Shown here: positions 28,701 through 37,500 of the stretch, in pieces
Position numbering within the stretch: the stretch's first letter is position 1
How the letters are laid out: each line of letters begins with the position of its first letter
DNA from: Verrucomicrobiota bacterium
Lineage (GTDB): Bacteria; Verrucomicrobiota; Verrucomicrobiia; Verrucomicrobiales; Akkermansiaceae
Direction of reading: 5' to 3'
Assembly (NCBI GenBank): GCA_017301995.1
Contig: JAFLEH010000040.1
Coordinates: forward strand, 1-64,000
DNA length: 64,000 nt
Notes under the pieces: generated by a model
Databases searched by the model: none
What the model saw: only the letters and a program-made list of their open reading frames with translations
Told to the model about the DNA's origin: nothing
Translations under genes and position numbers: made by a program

Positions 28701-29718
28701 CAGTCACGACGGTGTCACCGACATCGTGAGCGGCATGCTCACCGCCGCCCACTCGTCTGCTCTCGGCGCGGGCGGTTGGAGTGGCGCGAACATGACCTGG
28801 ATCCGCAACGGTGCGACTCTGGCCCTGCAAGGCGGAATCAGTCTCGGCGAACATCTCCACCTGCTCGGCAGCGGCGTCGGCGGACAGGGAGCCTTGCGCA
28901 GTCTTTCCGGCAACAACGCCCTGACCCTGACTTACGGCGGCAGCGGCAGCGGACCGGGATTCTGCTTTGATGGAAACACGACCGTCGGCGTGGATGCCGG
29001 CACCCTGACCGTGACCGGTTTCTATGAAGATGCGGGTTCGTTCGGTCTCACCAAAGTAGGCAACGGGACGCTTCACATCAACTCCACCAACGCTTACACC
29101 GGTCCCACCACCATCAACGCCGGCACGCTCAGCCTGGGCAACGGCACCTCTAACACCAACCTCGCCGACTCCGCATCGGTCATCGTGGCCAGTGGTGGCA
29201 CGCTTCACCTCAACTTCTCCGGCACCGACACGGTGAATGCCCTCAGTTTTGACGGTATCGCCCGACCGCCGGGCGTCTATTCCGCGGCCAACAGTTCTTT
29301 TATCACCGGTCCCGGCACGCTCACCGTGCTCACCGGCCCGGCCACCGACTACGCCGGATGGGTGGCGTTTCACGGCCTAACCGGCGGCCAGACCGGCGAC
29401 GACGATCACGACGGGCTCACCAACCTCGCGGAATACGCCTTCGGCCTGGATCCGAAAGACGGCGCTTCCATACAACCCATCACCAGCCTGCCATCTCGGT
29501 CCACAGGCAGATTGACCTACACCCGGCGCAAGGCGGCGCTCACGGGGCTGAGTTTCACGGTATGGACCTCCACCAATCTCATGAGTTGGATCGAGGATTC
29601 CGGTGCAACGCAATCCCCCAGCGCGGTTCCGGGAACGGACCATGAGTCGGTCGAAGTGCTTCTCAGCCCGGCGCTTCTGGCGTCGGACCGGCTTTTCGTC
29701 AGGGTCCAGGCCCATTGA
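22765..29718 (+). CDS. 2317-aa beta-helix / PATR giant with Fn3 and metallopeptidase-like insert
   Basis: The longest protein in the window. After a signal peptide (M-P-I-P-I-F-P-F-R-R-I-L-V-A-F-V) comes a parallel beta-helix (about 28-490) paralogous to the 16803 protein, including H-D-N-E-G-G-F-L. An Ig/cadherin-like domain (about 491-590), PATR units, an Fn3 domain (about 980-1070) and more PATR follow. An insert at about 1208-1372 carries H-E-M-G-H-T-M-G-V-G at 1287-1296, the zinc-binding helix of metzincin-like peptidases, and a later S-A-M-R-M-D-M-G. PATR resumes to about 2190, then the shared C-terminal module (D-Y-A-G-W-V-A-F-H-G-L-T-G-G ... R-L-F-V-R-V-Q-A-H). The box at 22697 and a -10-like TAATAA precede it. 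A lyase-type helix is likely; the peptidase-like insert may be active or structural. Confidence 0.87.
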   Translation: MPIPIFPFRRILVAFVVTLAGTGSLTAADYHIDPAGNDSNAGTSPATPWQSLGKVNGTVFQPGDKVLFKRGGTWVGTLSPQGSGNGTSQITLGAYGTGAKPLINGNGNWAVIALSSQSYWTIDGFEVTNPASNDSSRSGIRVDWSGSGTMRGINILNNDVHDVRGIKNVNDGGRNNGGIFFWINEPGKADGVLIQGNTVKTIYGQGIAFNAEAEYAGGGMNYANCSPNVIARGNTVISTSGDGILMLGTDNELVEHNEVGFVGQLSDSGNNIAAAWPTRHINGLWQYNHVHHTKWLNANDSTAFDNDGFVSGATVFQYNYTHDNEGGFLMEYTWGGDVAGAMTIARYNISWNENRILASNRNSARFYNNVFYNPGGTLDVNWTPNPSYILLSNNLFVAAGRSAEFSRQLFMNNSFSGGVTRPVTTDGNRTQDPLFVSPNTTGNLAGFILQTSSPARNSGTFIGGNGGKDFWSATLPTSAPHRGASQISAIVNYTATPTFAQVSGPYSAAIPYSGSSTVSFSGTVRDQNFRPISGAAVTWSVAPALAGFSIDSSGVLTLSAGAQPQRVAIVAQSGSATATFSFTALPAVPPAVGSSWINPAGGDWSVAGNWQGNAIANGTDQTATVALSTGVTINQGDASRRIGHLAFSNANHTLQGNPLTLDVTTGASSISVADGTTATLGLALVSSDGLQKSGAGTLALTAASSYAGGTTVNQGTLELRGASGGTGLINGAVTVNSGATLAFTNGDGTGFGWSNTISNLTVNGGSVNASGGAHLGFGSYVNVAMTGGSSISGSWQWNGDGLLGFSSSGDSSNSISGNLVLRADAGANHSFNIANGAAATDLQVNAVLSDQWPEVNWVPASALVKSGAGTMEINASNSYDGGTTVSGGTLIVGTGGTLGSGNLTVNTGATCDLRNTSGAVANGASVYLNGSGKLMLASGLTETVARLYLDNAALSPGTYTAASHPALIGGAGSLVVTVGAPAVPSGLAANAASASSIQLTWTDNANDETGYIVERSLNSGAGFSQVASLAAGTVSHTDLGLSTGTAYFYRVRAINAIGSSASSAEATATTTLGNSGIWTSATSGNWSVAGNWQNGTVANGTGKTATIAQANAVTVTLDGTKTIGGLNFANGNHTLDGTSTLFLDVSTGSPIIDVASGATATLGVPLVGTEGLSKSGSGNLVIPISPGYSGMTSVTGGRLTFSGSVGTPPPAIPAMTYSLAGGSENWPADKRAAIIAAMDAAVGFYNRYASMPKALTANYDANVGTAQAGYGGWIDFGGSIGTRVALHEMGHTMGVGTYGSWSANQSGGVWTGANGVAMIRQLDGPAASIGCDTAHFWPYGLNYDDESGAVQFMRHVKVVSAMRMDMGIVSASELHGYDGNFDIASGAELEFTGNSVQLNGVVSGGGHLLHSGSGTLVLAANNTHTGGTTVNGGKLVLFANSGTGCIRGALTVNSGATVEATGDGTGLGWLDQISSVTINGGTLTSSGINHIWNIPGGITMTGGTLQSNNGTSNPNGPQLEWNRSSVTTLASANTATIGGRIRIRGDAGYTAVSFNVADGAAATDLLLSAAITEASAGLGITKSGAGKMTLTGSNNQSGATTVNAGTLVAETTGTLGSGNLIVGTGATCEIRNTAGAIGDTASVFLTGTGKLALASGVVETVSRLSVNGVMQPAGTYTSASSFITGSGSLIVTDTPLVWTSLTNGNWSTAANWLNSTVADGADNTATFAQATGVTVTLDSNRSIGGLSFANSNYTITGNTLTLATTFGSSNLQVNGAGVTATIGSSIAGASTLTKTGSGTLKLTNINFHSGGTTVNEGTLELAGASGGNSLVSGNVTVNSGATLALTGGDGTGFGWNNPISSLTTNGGTVNASGTSHLGFGAYATVALNQGGTIAGNWQWNGDGLLGFTSSGDATNTINGLLSLRSDAGANHTFNVADGAASVDLQINANLIDQYPEVWWLAASNLIKTGAGNAVLAGSNSHDGVTDIVSGMLTAAHSSALGAGGWSGANMTWIRNGATLALQGGISLGEHLHLLGSGVGGQGALRSLSGNNALTLTYGGSGSGPGFCFDGNTTVGVDAGTLTVTGFYEDAGSFGLTKVGNGTLHINSTNAYTGPTTINAGTLSLGNGTSNTNLADSASVIVASGGTLHLNFSGTDTVNALSFDGIARPPGVYSAANSSFITGPGTLTVLTGPATDYAGWVAFHGLTGGQTGDDDHDGLTNLAEYAFGLDPKDGASIQPITSLPSRSTGRLTYTRRKAALTGLSFTVWTSTNLMSWIEDSGATQSPSAVPGTDHESVEVLLSPALLASDRLFVRVQAH

Positions 29719-29865
29719 CTCCTATCGCTGTGACTTGACCAAACACCTCGGGATTGAAACCGAGCAAGGCGAATCGCGTCTGAAACCGGTATCGCCAGCA
29801 GGATCATCCGGCCGATGATTGCGAATCGGTCCTCGTTTGAAAAATGCAAGATCTGCTGGAGGTTC

Positions 29866-30762
29866 TCATCTCGCCGGCCCGTTCGGCGCGGATTCAGATA
29901 GACTCCGGTAGCGCAGAGGCGGGCTGCCATTCTGTTTCTGGAAGAACCGGCAGAAATAGTATTCGTCGGTGAAGCGCAGTTTCTCGGCGATCTCTTTCAT
30001 TCTGAGATTTGAGTTGATCACCCAACGGATCGCTTCCTGGTTGAGTCGCCGCTGGAGGTATTCTTTCGGACTGGTCCCGGTGCTGCGGGTGAAGGCGGCG
30101 GAAAACGCGCCCGGACTGCTGCCGTGAACATCCGCCAGATCCGCCAACCGAAGGTCCGCGCCGAGATGCTCCTCGATGAACTGGAACACCCCGGAGAACC
30201 TCAAATGGTTGGCCAGGTGCCGCGCGATCACCTCGTCAAGCTCGGGTATCGTCTGGACCATCCACCACATCAGGCGGCCGCGTAGTCCGAGAATGCTGGC
30301 GATCCCGAGCGGCTTGCCGTTTTCCAACCATGATCGCCATTCCGTCACATCGATGGCGCGCATCCGCCGCGGCTCACGGTTCTTCCAATCGAGCAGCGGG
30401 TCCACGCCCGGCAGGCATTCGCAGAAAAACTTGAAGTACACGACCTCACAGGTTTCCTGGCAGCGTCGTTCCACCGGGGTGTTGGCGGGCAGGAGCCATG
30501 CCTCCCCAGGTTCGAGTACATAGGTCCGCCCGCGGCAAATCACCTCCCTGCGCCCCGATAGATTCACATTGATGTGATGGACGATGTCGGTCTCGATTTT
30601 TCCATTCGAACTCCACTCCGGCCCCACCGTGTTGGCGTACATCCCGATCAGGTGCATCCGGAAGCGCTCGGCGAGGCCATGTTCCCTGCCGCCCTGGATG
30701 CGGCTCGTCAGAGTCCGCATGTGCTCGTAGGTCCGGGGGTCGGTTGTGTCCACTGACTTCAT
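29866..30762 (-). CDS. AraC-family transcriptional regulator
   Basis: This 298-aa protein likely controls nearby sugar-use genes. The N-terminal half is a cupin-like ligand domain (V-I-C-R-G-R-T-Y-V-L-E-P-G-E-A-W-L-L-P then P-V-E-R-R). The C-terminal part has both helix-turn-helix units: L-R-L-A-D-L-A-D-V-H-G-S-S-P-G-A-F-S-A-A-F, then M-K-E-I-A-E-K-L-R-F-T-D-E-Y-Y-F-C-R-F-F. I chose ATG 30762 because upstream residues (frame open to 30960) run through the divergent promoter and do not look like AraC. It is transcribed away from the PATR gene at 30932, a usual layout for a local activator. Ligand and targets are unknown. Confidence 0.92.
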   Translation of the reverse strand: MKSVDTTDPRTYEHMRTLTSRIQGGREHGLAERFRMHLIGMYANTVGPEWSSNGKIETDIVHHINVNLSGRREVICRGRTYVLEPGEAWLLPANTPVERRCQETCEVVYFKFFCECLPGVDPLLDWKNREPRRMRAIDVTEWRSWLENGKPLGIASILGLRGRLMWWMVQTIPELDEVIARHLANHLRFSGVFQFIEEHLGADLRLADLADVHGSSPGAFSAAFTRSTGTSPKEYLQRRLNQEAIRWVINSNLRMKEIAEKLRFTDEYYFCRFFQKQNGSPPLRYRSLSESAPNGPAR

Positions 30763-30931
30763 GGGCCAATTATCGGGAATTGTCGTAAAAATACAAGTTT
30801 TCAGTTGATAAATCCATTGCGACGCCCCTGCCGTTTCCGCTATCTTCCATGCGCGTCTCACCAAGTTGCCTGGCTGCTTGGTTGGCCGTGCCGACCCTGT
30901 AAACAAAGCCCAAACCCTGGAACCATCCCCG
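30763..30931. promoter_or_regulatory. Divergent promoter region between araC-like gene and PATR gene
   Basis: A 169-base spacer holding both promoters. It is AT-richer than its flanks near 30770-30810 and includes AATTATCGGGAATTG close to the AraC start, which is loosely like the CGGGTAG boxes but not a clear match. No gene is seen. Confidence 0.4.
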
Positions 30932-33565
30932 ATGAAACTCCTGACAATCCGCCGCTGCATCGCAGCCGTCGCCGGCGTGTTCGGTTTCTGCGCGCTCGCG
31001 ATTCAGGCAAGCGCCGATACGATCTATTACGACGACTTCAACGACCAGCAAAACCTCAACGCCGGTGGACCTTACACCCAAACGCTCGCGGGGTCGGTCC
31101 CGACCACCCGCAGCGGCACCCAAGGCGGCAGCGCCAGCGCCACATGGCTGGCGGGTGTGGAGAGCGGCGGATGGGGCCAGCGCGATTATGCCGATAACAA
31201 CGTCGCAACCCCCACCAGCAGCAACTTCCTCGCTTTCTCGCCGGATTCCAGCCGTGTCTATACGGTTGAGGCGACAATCGACACTACCCCGCTCGGCGGA
31301 GCCGATCCGGGTGGCACCGGGTCTTGGTTCACCCTTGGCTTCACGAGCAGCCAGCACAATTGGAATGGATCCGATGGTTCAACCATCGACACCGCCCATC
31401 TGGTTCGCTGGTATTCCAATCAGGTCGCCACGATCACCTATACAGTCAGCGGAGCCGACCTCGTGGCGGCAGGCATCCAATATGTCGGTTGGATCACGGA
31501 TCGCCCGGGCACGGTCAATCTGAACGGTTCGGGTCAGGTCAGGATCGACAATTTCAAACTCACTTCGGGCGTCCCCAATCCGACCGTCACCTACGACGGA
31601 AACGGCAGCGATGGCGGATCGATCCCGACCGACCCCGGCAGTCCTTACACCTACGGCGGCACCGCAACCGTCGTTGGTGCCGGAACCATGACCCGCACCG
31701 GCTTCAACTTCAACGGTTGGAACACGGCGGCCAACGGCACGGGCACCGATTACAGCCCGGCAGCGACCTTCACCATCGAAAACAACACGACCTTATACGC
31801 CAAGTGGATCCCGGTCGGCAGTTATACACTGACCTACAATGGCAACGGCAACACCACCGGCAGCGTGCCGGTGGATGCGAACAACCCGTATCTCGGCGGT
31901 TCCACCGTTACGGTTCTCGGCAACACCGGAGCCCTCACCAAACTCAGCTACAGCTTCAGCGGATGGAACACCGCGGCCGACGGCAACGGCACGACCTACA
32001 ATCCTGCGGACACCTTCGCAATCAACGCGGACACCACCCTCTACGCCCGCTGGACTCCCGGACCCGATTATATCTGGAACGACGCGGCGCTCACGGGCAA
32101 CTGGAACACCACTGACGCGAATTGGAACGGAGCCGCTTGGAGCAATTCCGCCACCAACAACGCTTTCCTCACCACCGTCGGTGGAGCCATCGTCCTTGAC
32201 ACCGGCATCGTGGCCGGCTCTGTCAACTTCGGCAATGCCAGCGCCAACGCGCCAAGCGTCAACCTTTACGACGGCGACCTGACTGCCGCCAGCCTTACGG
32301 TGCAGGGTTACGGCTCCAATTCCGGCTCTTATGCCACCAACCCGACGCTCGGCATGGATTCCACCGTCGCAGTCACCGGCGACGCCGCGGTCGGCCGCGC
32401 CAACCTGAACATCATTGGCGGCACCTTCACCGCCGACCGCATCATTTCCGCACCGGTCAGCGCCGATTGGGGACGCCTCGTCGTTTCCGGCGGCACCGTC
32501 ACCGCCACCAACGGTGTCGATGGTTCGGCCCATACCAGCGCCACCTTCGCGATTGATCTCAATGGCGGTGAACTCCGCACCCCGTCCGTGAAGGTCGCTG
32601 ATCGCGAACAGGGAACCAACAACAACGCCTGGCTCACCTTCAACGGTGGCAAACTCACCGCCACTGGCGCCGATAACGCCAACTTCATCCAACTCTACGG
32701 CGGCGGCGGAAACACCTATGTCGCATCCGGCGGCGCGATCATTGATACCAACAGCCTCAACATCGGCATCCTCGCCAACCTCCTCGACGCGGGCGGCGGT
32801 CTAACCAAGGAAGGCGCGGGAACCCTAACCCTCGGCGGCACGAACACCTACGCCGGTGACACCATCGTCAATTCCGGAACCCTGGTCCTGGCCGACAACG
32901 CCCAGTTGAGGTTCGTGGTTGACGAGTCCCCCGCCGCAAACATGGTCACCGGCACCGGCACCGCCACCTTCAATGGCGATTTCAACATCGATACCTCCGC
33001 GGTCCCCGGCACCACCGGCTACATTTGGTTGCTCGTCGACCGTGCCAACCTCACCGGCGAGTCCTTCGATCCGAATACCTTCAATGTGGTCGGATTCACG
33101 CAGAAAATCGATGGCGTGACCTGGGAAATGACGGATGCCAGGGGAATCTGGACCTTCTCCGAAGACACCGGCGAACTCACCCTCGATGTCGGCAGCGATT
33201 ACGACGACTGGTTCAACGCCAACGGAGTGACCGGCGGCGAGAACGACGACGACGATGCGGATGGCCTGACCAACTTCGAGGAATACGCCTTCGGTCTCGT
33301 TCCTAACAACGGCACCTCCGTCAACCCGATCTCCGCCGGGATCGACAAAACCTCCGGCATCTTCTCCTACACGCGCCGTCTTCAGTCGCTCACGGGCCTG
33401 ACTTACACCGTCTGGTATTCCACCGACCTTTCCACCTGGACCGAAGACACCGGAGCCACCGAAGGCACGCCCGCCGTCAGCGGACAAGTGGAAACCGTGC
33501 CCGTCACCGTATCGAACGGTCTTCTTGCCAATCCAAAACTCTTCATTCAGGTCCGCGCCAACTAA
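30932..33565 (+). CDS. PATR protein with InlB-type repeats, long member of twin pair
   Basis: This 877-aa secreted protein has a signal peptide from ATG 30932 (M-K-L-L-T-I-R-R-C-I-A-A-V-A-G). Residues about 25-210 form a beta-sandwich-like module (Y-Y-D-D-F-N-D-Q-Q-N, G-G-P-Y-T-Q-T-L-A-G-S, F-T-S-S-Q-H-N-W-N-G). Two InlB / Listeria-Bacteroides repeats (about 216-375) follow, with F-x-G-W-N-T-A-A-x-G-x-G-T and T-L-Y-A-x-W. PATR-like repeats run to about 755. The tail is the clearest form of the shared module: D-Y-D-D-W, G-E-N-D-D-D-D-A-D-G-L-T-N-F-E-E-Y-A-F-G, F-S-Y-T-R-R, L-T-G-L-T-Y-T-V-W and K-L-F-I-Q-V-R-A-N. The next gene repeats its N-terminal module with a PEP-CTERM tag. Confidence 0.88.
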   Translation: MKLLTIRRCIAAVAGVFGFCALAIQASADTIYYDDFNDQQNLNAGGPYTQTLAGSVPTTRSGTQGGSASATWLAGVESGGWGQRDYADNNVATPTSSNFLAFSPDSSRVYTVEATIDTTPLGGADPGGTGSWFTLGFTSSQHNWNGSDGSTIDTAHLVRWYSNQVATITYTVSGADLVAAGIQYVGWITDRPGTVNLNGSGQVRIDNFKLTSGVPNPTVTYDGNGSDGGSIPTDPGSPYTYGGTATVVGAGTMTRTGFNFNGWNTAANGTGTDYSPAATFTIENNTTLYAKWIPVGSYTLTYNGNGNTTGSVPVDANNPYLGGSTVTVLGNTGALTKLSYSFSGWNTAADGNGTTYNPADTFAINADTTLYARWTPGPDYIWNDAALTGNWNTTDANWNGAAWSNSATNNAFLTTVGGAIVLDTGIVAGSVNFGNASANAPSVNLYDGDLTAASLTVQGYGSNSGSYATNPTLGMDSTVAVTGDAAVGRANLNIIGGTFTADRIISAPVSADWGRLVVSGGTVTATNGVDGSAHTSATFAIDLNGGELRTPSVKVADREQGTNNNAWLTFNGGKLTATGADNANFIQLYGGGGNTYVASGGAIIDTNSLNIGILANLLDAGGGLTKEGAGTLTLGGTNTYAGDTIVNSGTLVLADNAQLRFVVDESPAANMVTGTGTATFNGDFNIDTSAVPGTTGYIWLLVDRANLTGESFDPNTFNVVGFTQKIDGVTWEMTDARGIWTFSEDTGELTLDVGSDYDDWFNANGVTGGENDDDDADGLTNFEEYAFGLVPNNGTSVNPISAGIDKTSGIFSYTRRLQSLTGLTYTVWYSTDLSTWTEDTGATEGTPAVSGQVETVPVTVSNGLLANPKLFIQVRAN

Positions 33566-33652
33566 CAAGCCGTGCCCGCGGGATCCATTCTTCTCCATCC
33601 ACCAAGGTCAACAACCATAACGAAGCCAACAGCCCAACCTAGCCAACACCGA

Positions 33653-34345
33653 ATGAACCTCAAACCATGCATCCTCACGGCAGCCACCGCAACCATCTCG
33701 GTCAGCGCGGTCCAAGCCGCCACCGTCATCTACTCCGATGACTTCAACGACCAGCAGAACATCTTTTCAGGCGGCCCATACACCCAAACGCTCGCCGGTT
33801 CGGCACCCACAATCCGGAATGCCGTGCTCGGCGGCAGCGCGTCGGCGGTTTGGGGGAGTGGTGCCGAAGTCGGTGGTTGGGGTCAACGGGACTACGGCGA
33901 TAGCAATGAGGCCACTCCCACCAGCAGCAACTTCCTCACCTTCACGCCCGTTTCCGGCTATGACTACACGGTCACGATGACGGTCGATACCACGGCTCTC
34001 GGTGGTGCGGGCGCCGGGGGCTGGGGCGAATCATGGCTCACTGTGGGTTTCACCAGTTCCCAGCACAACTGGAATGGAGCCGATAGCGGAACCATCGACA
34101 CAGCCGATCTGGTCCGTTTCAAATCCAACACGATTGCCACCATCACCTACACGCGCAGCGGCGCGGATTTGTTGGCCGCCGGCGTCAATTATGTTGGGTG
34201 GGTCACGGATTGGCCCGGTCTGGTCAACATGAACAGTGTGAACCAAGTCTCAGTCGACAACTTCAGCCTCACCGCCGTTCCTGAGCCGGGTGCCGCGGTG
34301 CTCGGCGGTCTCGGCATGCTGGCACTGCTGCGCCGCCGCCGCTGA
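33653..34345 (+). CDS. PEP-CTERM protein, short member of twin pair
   Basis: This 230-aa protein consists of a signal peptide (M-N-L-K-P-C-I-L-T-A-A-T-A-T-I-S), one copy of the module at the start of the preceding protein (D-D-F-N-D-Q-Q-N, G-G-P-Y-T-Q-T-L-A-G-S, F-T-S-S-Q-H-N-W-N-G-A) and the tag V-P-E-P-G-A-A-V-L-G-G ... L-R-R-R-R. ATG 33653 is 87 bases after the previous stop, so one transcript is plausible. The tag predicts exosortase-dependent sorting. Protein identity to the partner module looks about 55-60%, lower than in the two later pairs, so this is probably an older duplication. Confidence 0.9.
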   Translation: MNLKPCILTAATATISVSAVQAATVIYSDDFNDQQNIFSGGPYTQTLAGSAPTIRNAVLGGSASAVWGSGAEVGGWGQRDYGDSNEATPTSSNFLTFTPVSGYDYTVTMTVDTTALGGAGAGGWGESWLTVGFTSSQHNWNGADSGTIDTADLVRFKSNTIATITYTRSGADLLAAGVNYVGWVTDWPGLVNMNSVNQVSVDNFSLTAVPEPGAAVLGGLGMLALLRRRR

Positions 34346-34523
34346 ATTTTGGGGCGCGAGTATCCAGTCCGGCCGGCATTGAGCGTCCTCTCCAAACGGT
34401 TCGTTCCTCACATCATTGATATTCCCTAACCTGTCACTTCCAACAATAGACCCCCGGATGGGAAACAGATCAACGGAGCACGGCGAAGGTATCCGTGCTC
34501 CGTTCGGTATTTCGTTGAGTGGC

Positions 34524-34534
34524 ATTCCTGACAT
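34524..34534 (-). promoter_or_regulatory. ATGTCAGGAAT word, minus orientation, before the PATR-GH29 gene
   Basis: The 11-mer appears here as ATTCCTGACAT about 50 bases before ATG 34581. It also occurs at 53344, 56598 (minus) and 59556, always close upstream of a gene. Confidence 0.35.
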
Positions 34535-34580
34535 GGAATCTCCGAAGATTCCGAACGACGAAGCCGGCGCGCCAGTGACG

Positions 34581-37500
34581 ATGGTTCGGTTTGGCGTATT
34601 GTTTCTCTTCGCGCTCTCGTTATCCGCCACACTGCGTGCGCAGGGTCCGGACTTTTTCTGGAACAACAGCGCCGGAACCGGGCAATGGAATGCCACGGAC
34701 GCGAACTGGTCCGGAGCCAACTGGGCCCACTCGCCTTCAAACCGCGCGTTTTTTTCCTCGGTCGGAGGCACGGTCAGCCTCAGCGAGGCCGTCACTGCCG
34801 GTGCCGTGAACTTCGGTGGCGCCAACTACAACGCTCCCGGCCTCACTCTAACCAACGGTAGTCTGGTTGCCGCGGGCCTGACCATCCAGGGCAAGGCGAC
34901 TAACAACGGCGACTACCCCGCCAACCCGACGCTCACGCTGGCGATTCCCGCCGTCACGGTGGCAGGTGATATCGCAGTGGGCCGGGCGAACCTCGCCATC
35001 ACCAGCGGCACGGTCACGGCGGACCGAATCACAAGCGCGGCCGCCAGCGCCGACTGGGCGAGGCTCATCGTCTCTGGCGGCACGGTCACCGCGACCAACG
35101 GCATCGACGGCTCGACCCACGGCAGTGTCACCTTTGCCATTGAGTTGAACGGCGGAACGCTGCGCACGCCTTCCATCCGTGTCGCCGATCGCGAGTTAGG
35201 CAACCATAACAACGCCTGGCTCACTTTCAACGGCGGCACGCTGAAACCCACCGCCGACAACCCGGACTTCCTCACACTCTACGGCGGAAATCAGAACGCC
35301 TACATCGGCAATGGCGGGGCGATTATCGACACCGACGGCCATGACATCGGCATCAACACCAACCTGCTGGCGGGCGGGGCCGGCGGCCTCGCCAAGGTGG
35401 GCCAGGGCACGCTCACTTTGGCCGGCGCCAACAGTTATATCGGGGAAACCGTTGTGCATGAGGGAACGCTGCGGCTCACACGGACTTCATCGCGCGTGGC
35501 GGTCAAGCCCGGTGGTCTGCTGGATTTGAACTTTTCCGGCAGCCAACCGATTCGGGCGCTGGTCATCGACGGCGTTTCCCTCCCGCCCGGCGTTTACAGT
35601 GCCTCCACCCATCCCGGCCGCCTCGCAGGAGCCGGTTCGCTGGTCGTTTCGTCCGGCTACAGTGATACCCCGTGGCCCGGTGTGAGCGATGGCGTTTCCA
35701 GTTTCCGCCGCATGAAATACGGCTACTTCGTGCACTATGTTTTCGGTGGCACCCGCAAGTCGGATGGAAACTGGCCGACCGATGCCAACGACATGGCCAA
35801 CCGCTTCGACGCCGTGGGTTTCGCGGAGGACCTGCATTCGATGGGCGTCGAATATGTCATCTTCACGGCCTGGCATTACAACATGGTCTGTCTCTGGCCG
35901 AGCGCGGCGATGAACCAATGGATGCCCGGCCACACCGTGAATCGCGACCTGTTAGGTGATCTCCTCGATGCGGTTAAAGCCAAAGGCATCCGCGTCCTGT
36001 TCTATACCCATCCCCGCGACGGCCACGACATGAGCACGGCCGACCAGATCACCACCGGCTGGGGGCCGGGATCCGGCAGCTTCAACCCGGACTGGAACCA
36101 GTTCGACCGCGCCAAGTGGAACGATTTCATCAATGACATCTATGCGGATTTGATCGACCGCTACGGCAGTCGCATGGACGGCATGTTCATCGACGAAGGC
36201 AGCCCCTACGGCGACAGTTGGCGCGTGGTGGACTACCCGCGACTGCGCCAGACGGTCAAGAGCCGCCAGCCGGACCTGCTGATGATGCAGAATTTCTATG
36301 GCGACAACTACAGTTGTGATATTGGAGCCACCGAGGTGAGTTACTGGCAAGCCTGGGTGCCGGGCACCAATCCTAACAACTGGCCCGCGACCGGCCGGCC
36401 GATGTCGATGGTCATGGGCAGCAATTGGTCGGCCACCCAGGTGCCCGGAATTTACACGCCGCGCTACAACACGACCGAGATGTTCCGCATGACCGTGCTG
36501 CGCGCCGGAGTGAATTCCACCGACGGCGGCGGCGTCAATTGGGCATCAGGCCCGTATGCCGGCGGCGGTTGGGAAACCGGCGTGCTCGAACAAATGCAGG
36601 AGATTGGTTCGTGGATCGCGCCGATCCGCGCATCGGTGTGCGACACTTTTCCGAGCCAGTCGTGGATCACGCCACCGAATGCCACCATCAACAGCCTATC
36701 CAACGGCTTTGTCGCCACCCGTTCCGCCGCCGATGCCCGCGAGTTCATCCATGTGCTCACTCCGCCAGCAGGAAACAGCCTGACCGTTCCCGCTCCGGCC
36801 GATGGTCGCGGCTATGCTTCGGCCGCGCTGATGGAATCCGGGCACAGCGTTGATATTGTTAGAAACGGCGATGGCAGCCTCACGCTGACCTTGCAAAGCG
36901 GCGACACCTGGAATCCGCGCGATACGGTTATCGCCCTGACGCCGGTCACCGTCACCTGGAACGGCAATGGCGACGATGCCGGACCCGGCACCGCGGCTTG
37001 GGCCCACTGGATGGACAACTTCACCGGCGGCGTGCCGCTGGAGTCCCGCTTCCGTTCGGGCGACGGTGTGAAGTTCACCGGTCAGGGCGCGGCAGCCGCG
37101 ATCCCGTGGGCGACGGATTTCGCCGTCGGAGACCTCCGTTTTTCGGGGAAAGACTATCACATTCAGCCGTTCGGATCTCCCACCCTCACGCTGGCCAGCG
37201 GGCGCATCGATGTGGCAAACGGAATCACCGCGTCATTCGACGAGAACGGCCCCGGTGGACCGCTCACGCTGGCCGGAAGCGCGGGACTCGCCAAGACCGG
37301 CGGCGGCACGCTGGTGCTCGACCTGCCGTCCCATGTGAACGGCAACACCATCCTAACAGACGGTGTGCTTGCCGTCCGCAGCGGTGCCCTCGGCAGGGAG
37401 GGAAACATCGTCTTCAACGGTGGCACCCTGCGCATGCTGCCTGGAAACCGGGAGGATCTATCAAGCCGGATCCGCCACGGCAACGCGCCCGTCCGGATCG

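Noticed and set aside
30866..30931. Longer N-terminus for the 30932 protein
   Set aside because: The added residues lie in the divergent promoter and would bury the signal peptide.
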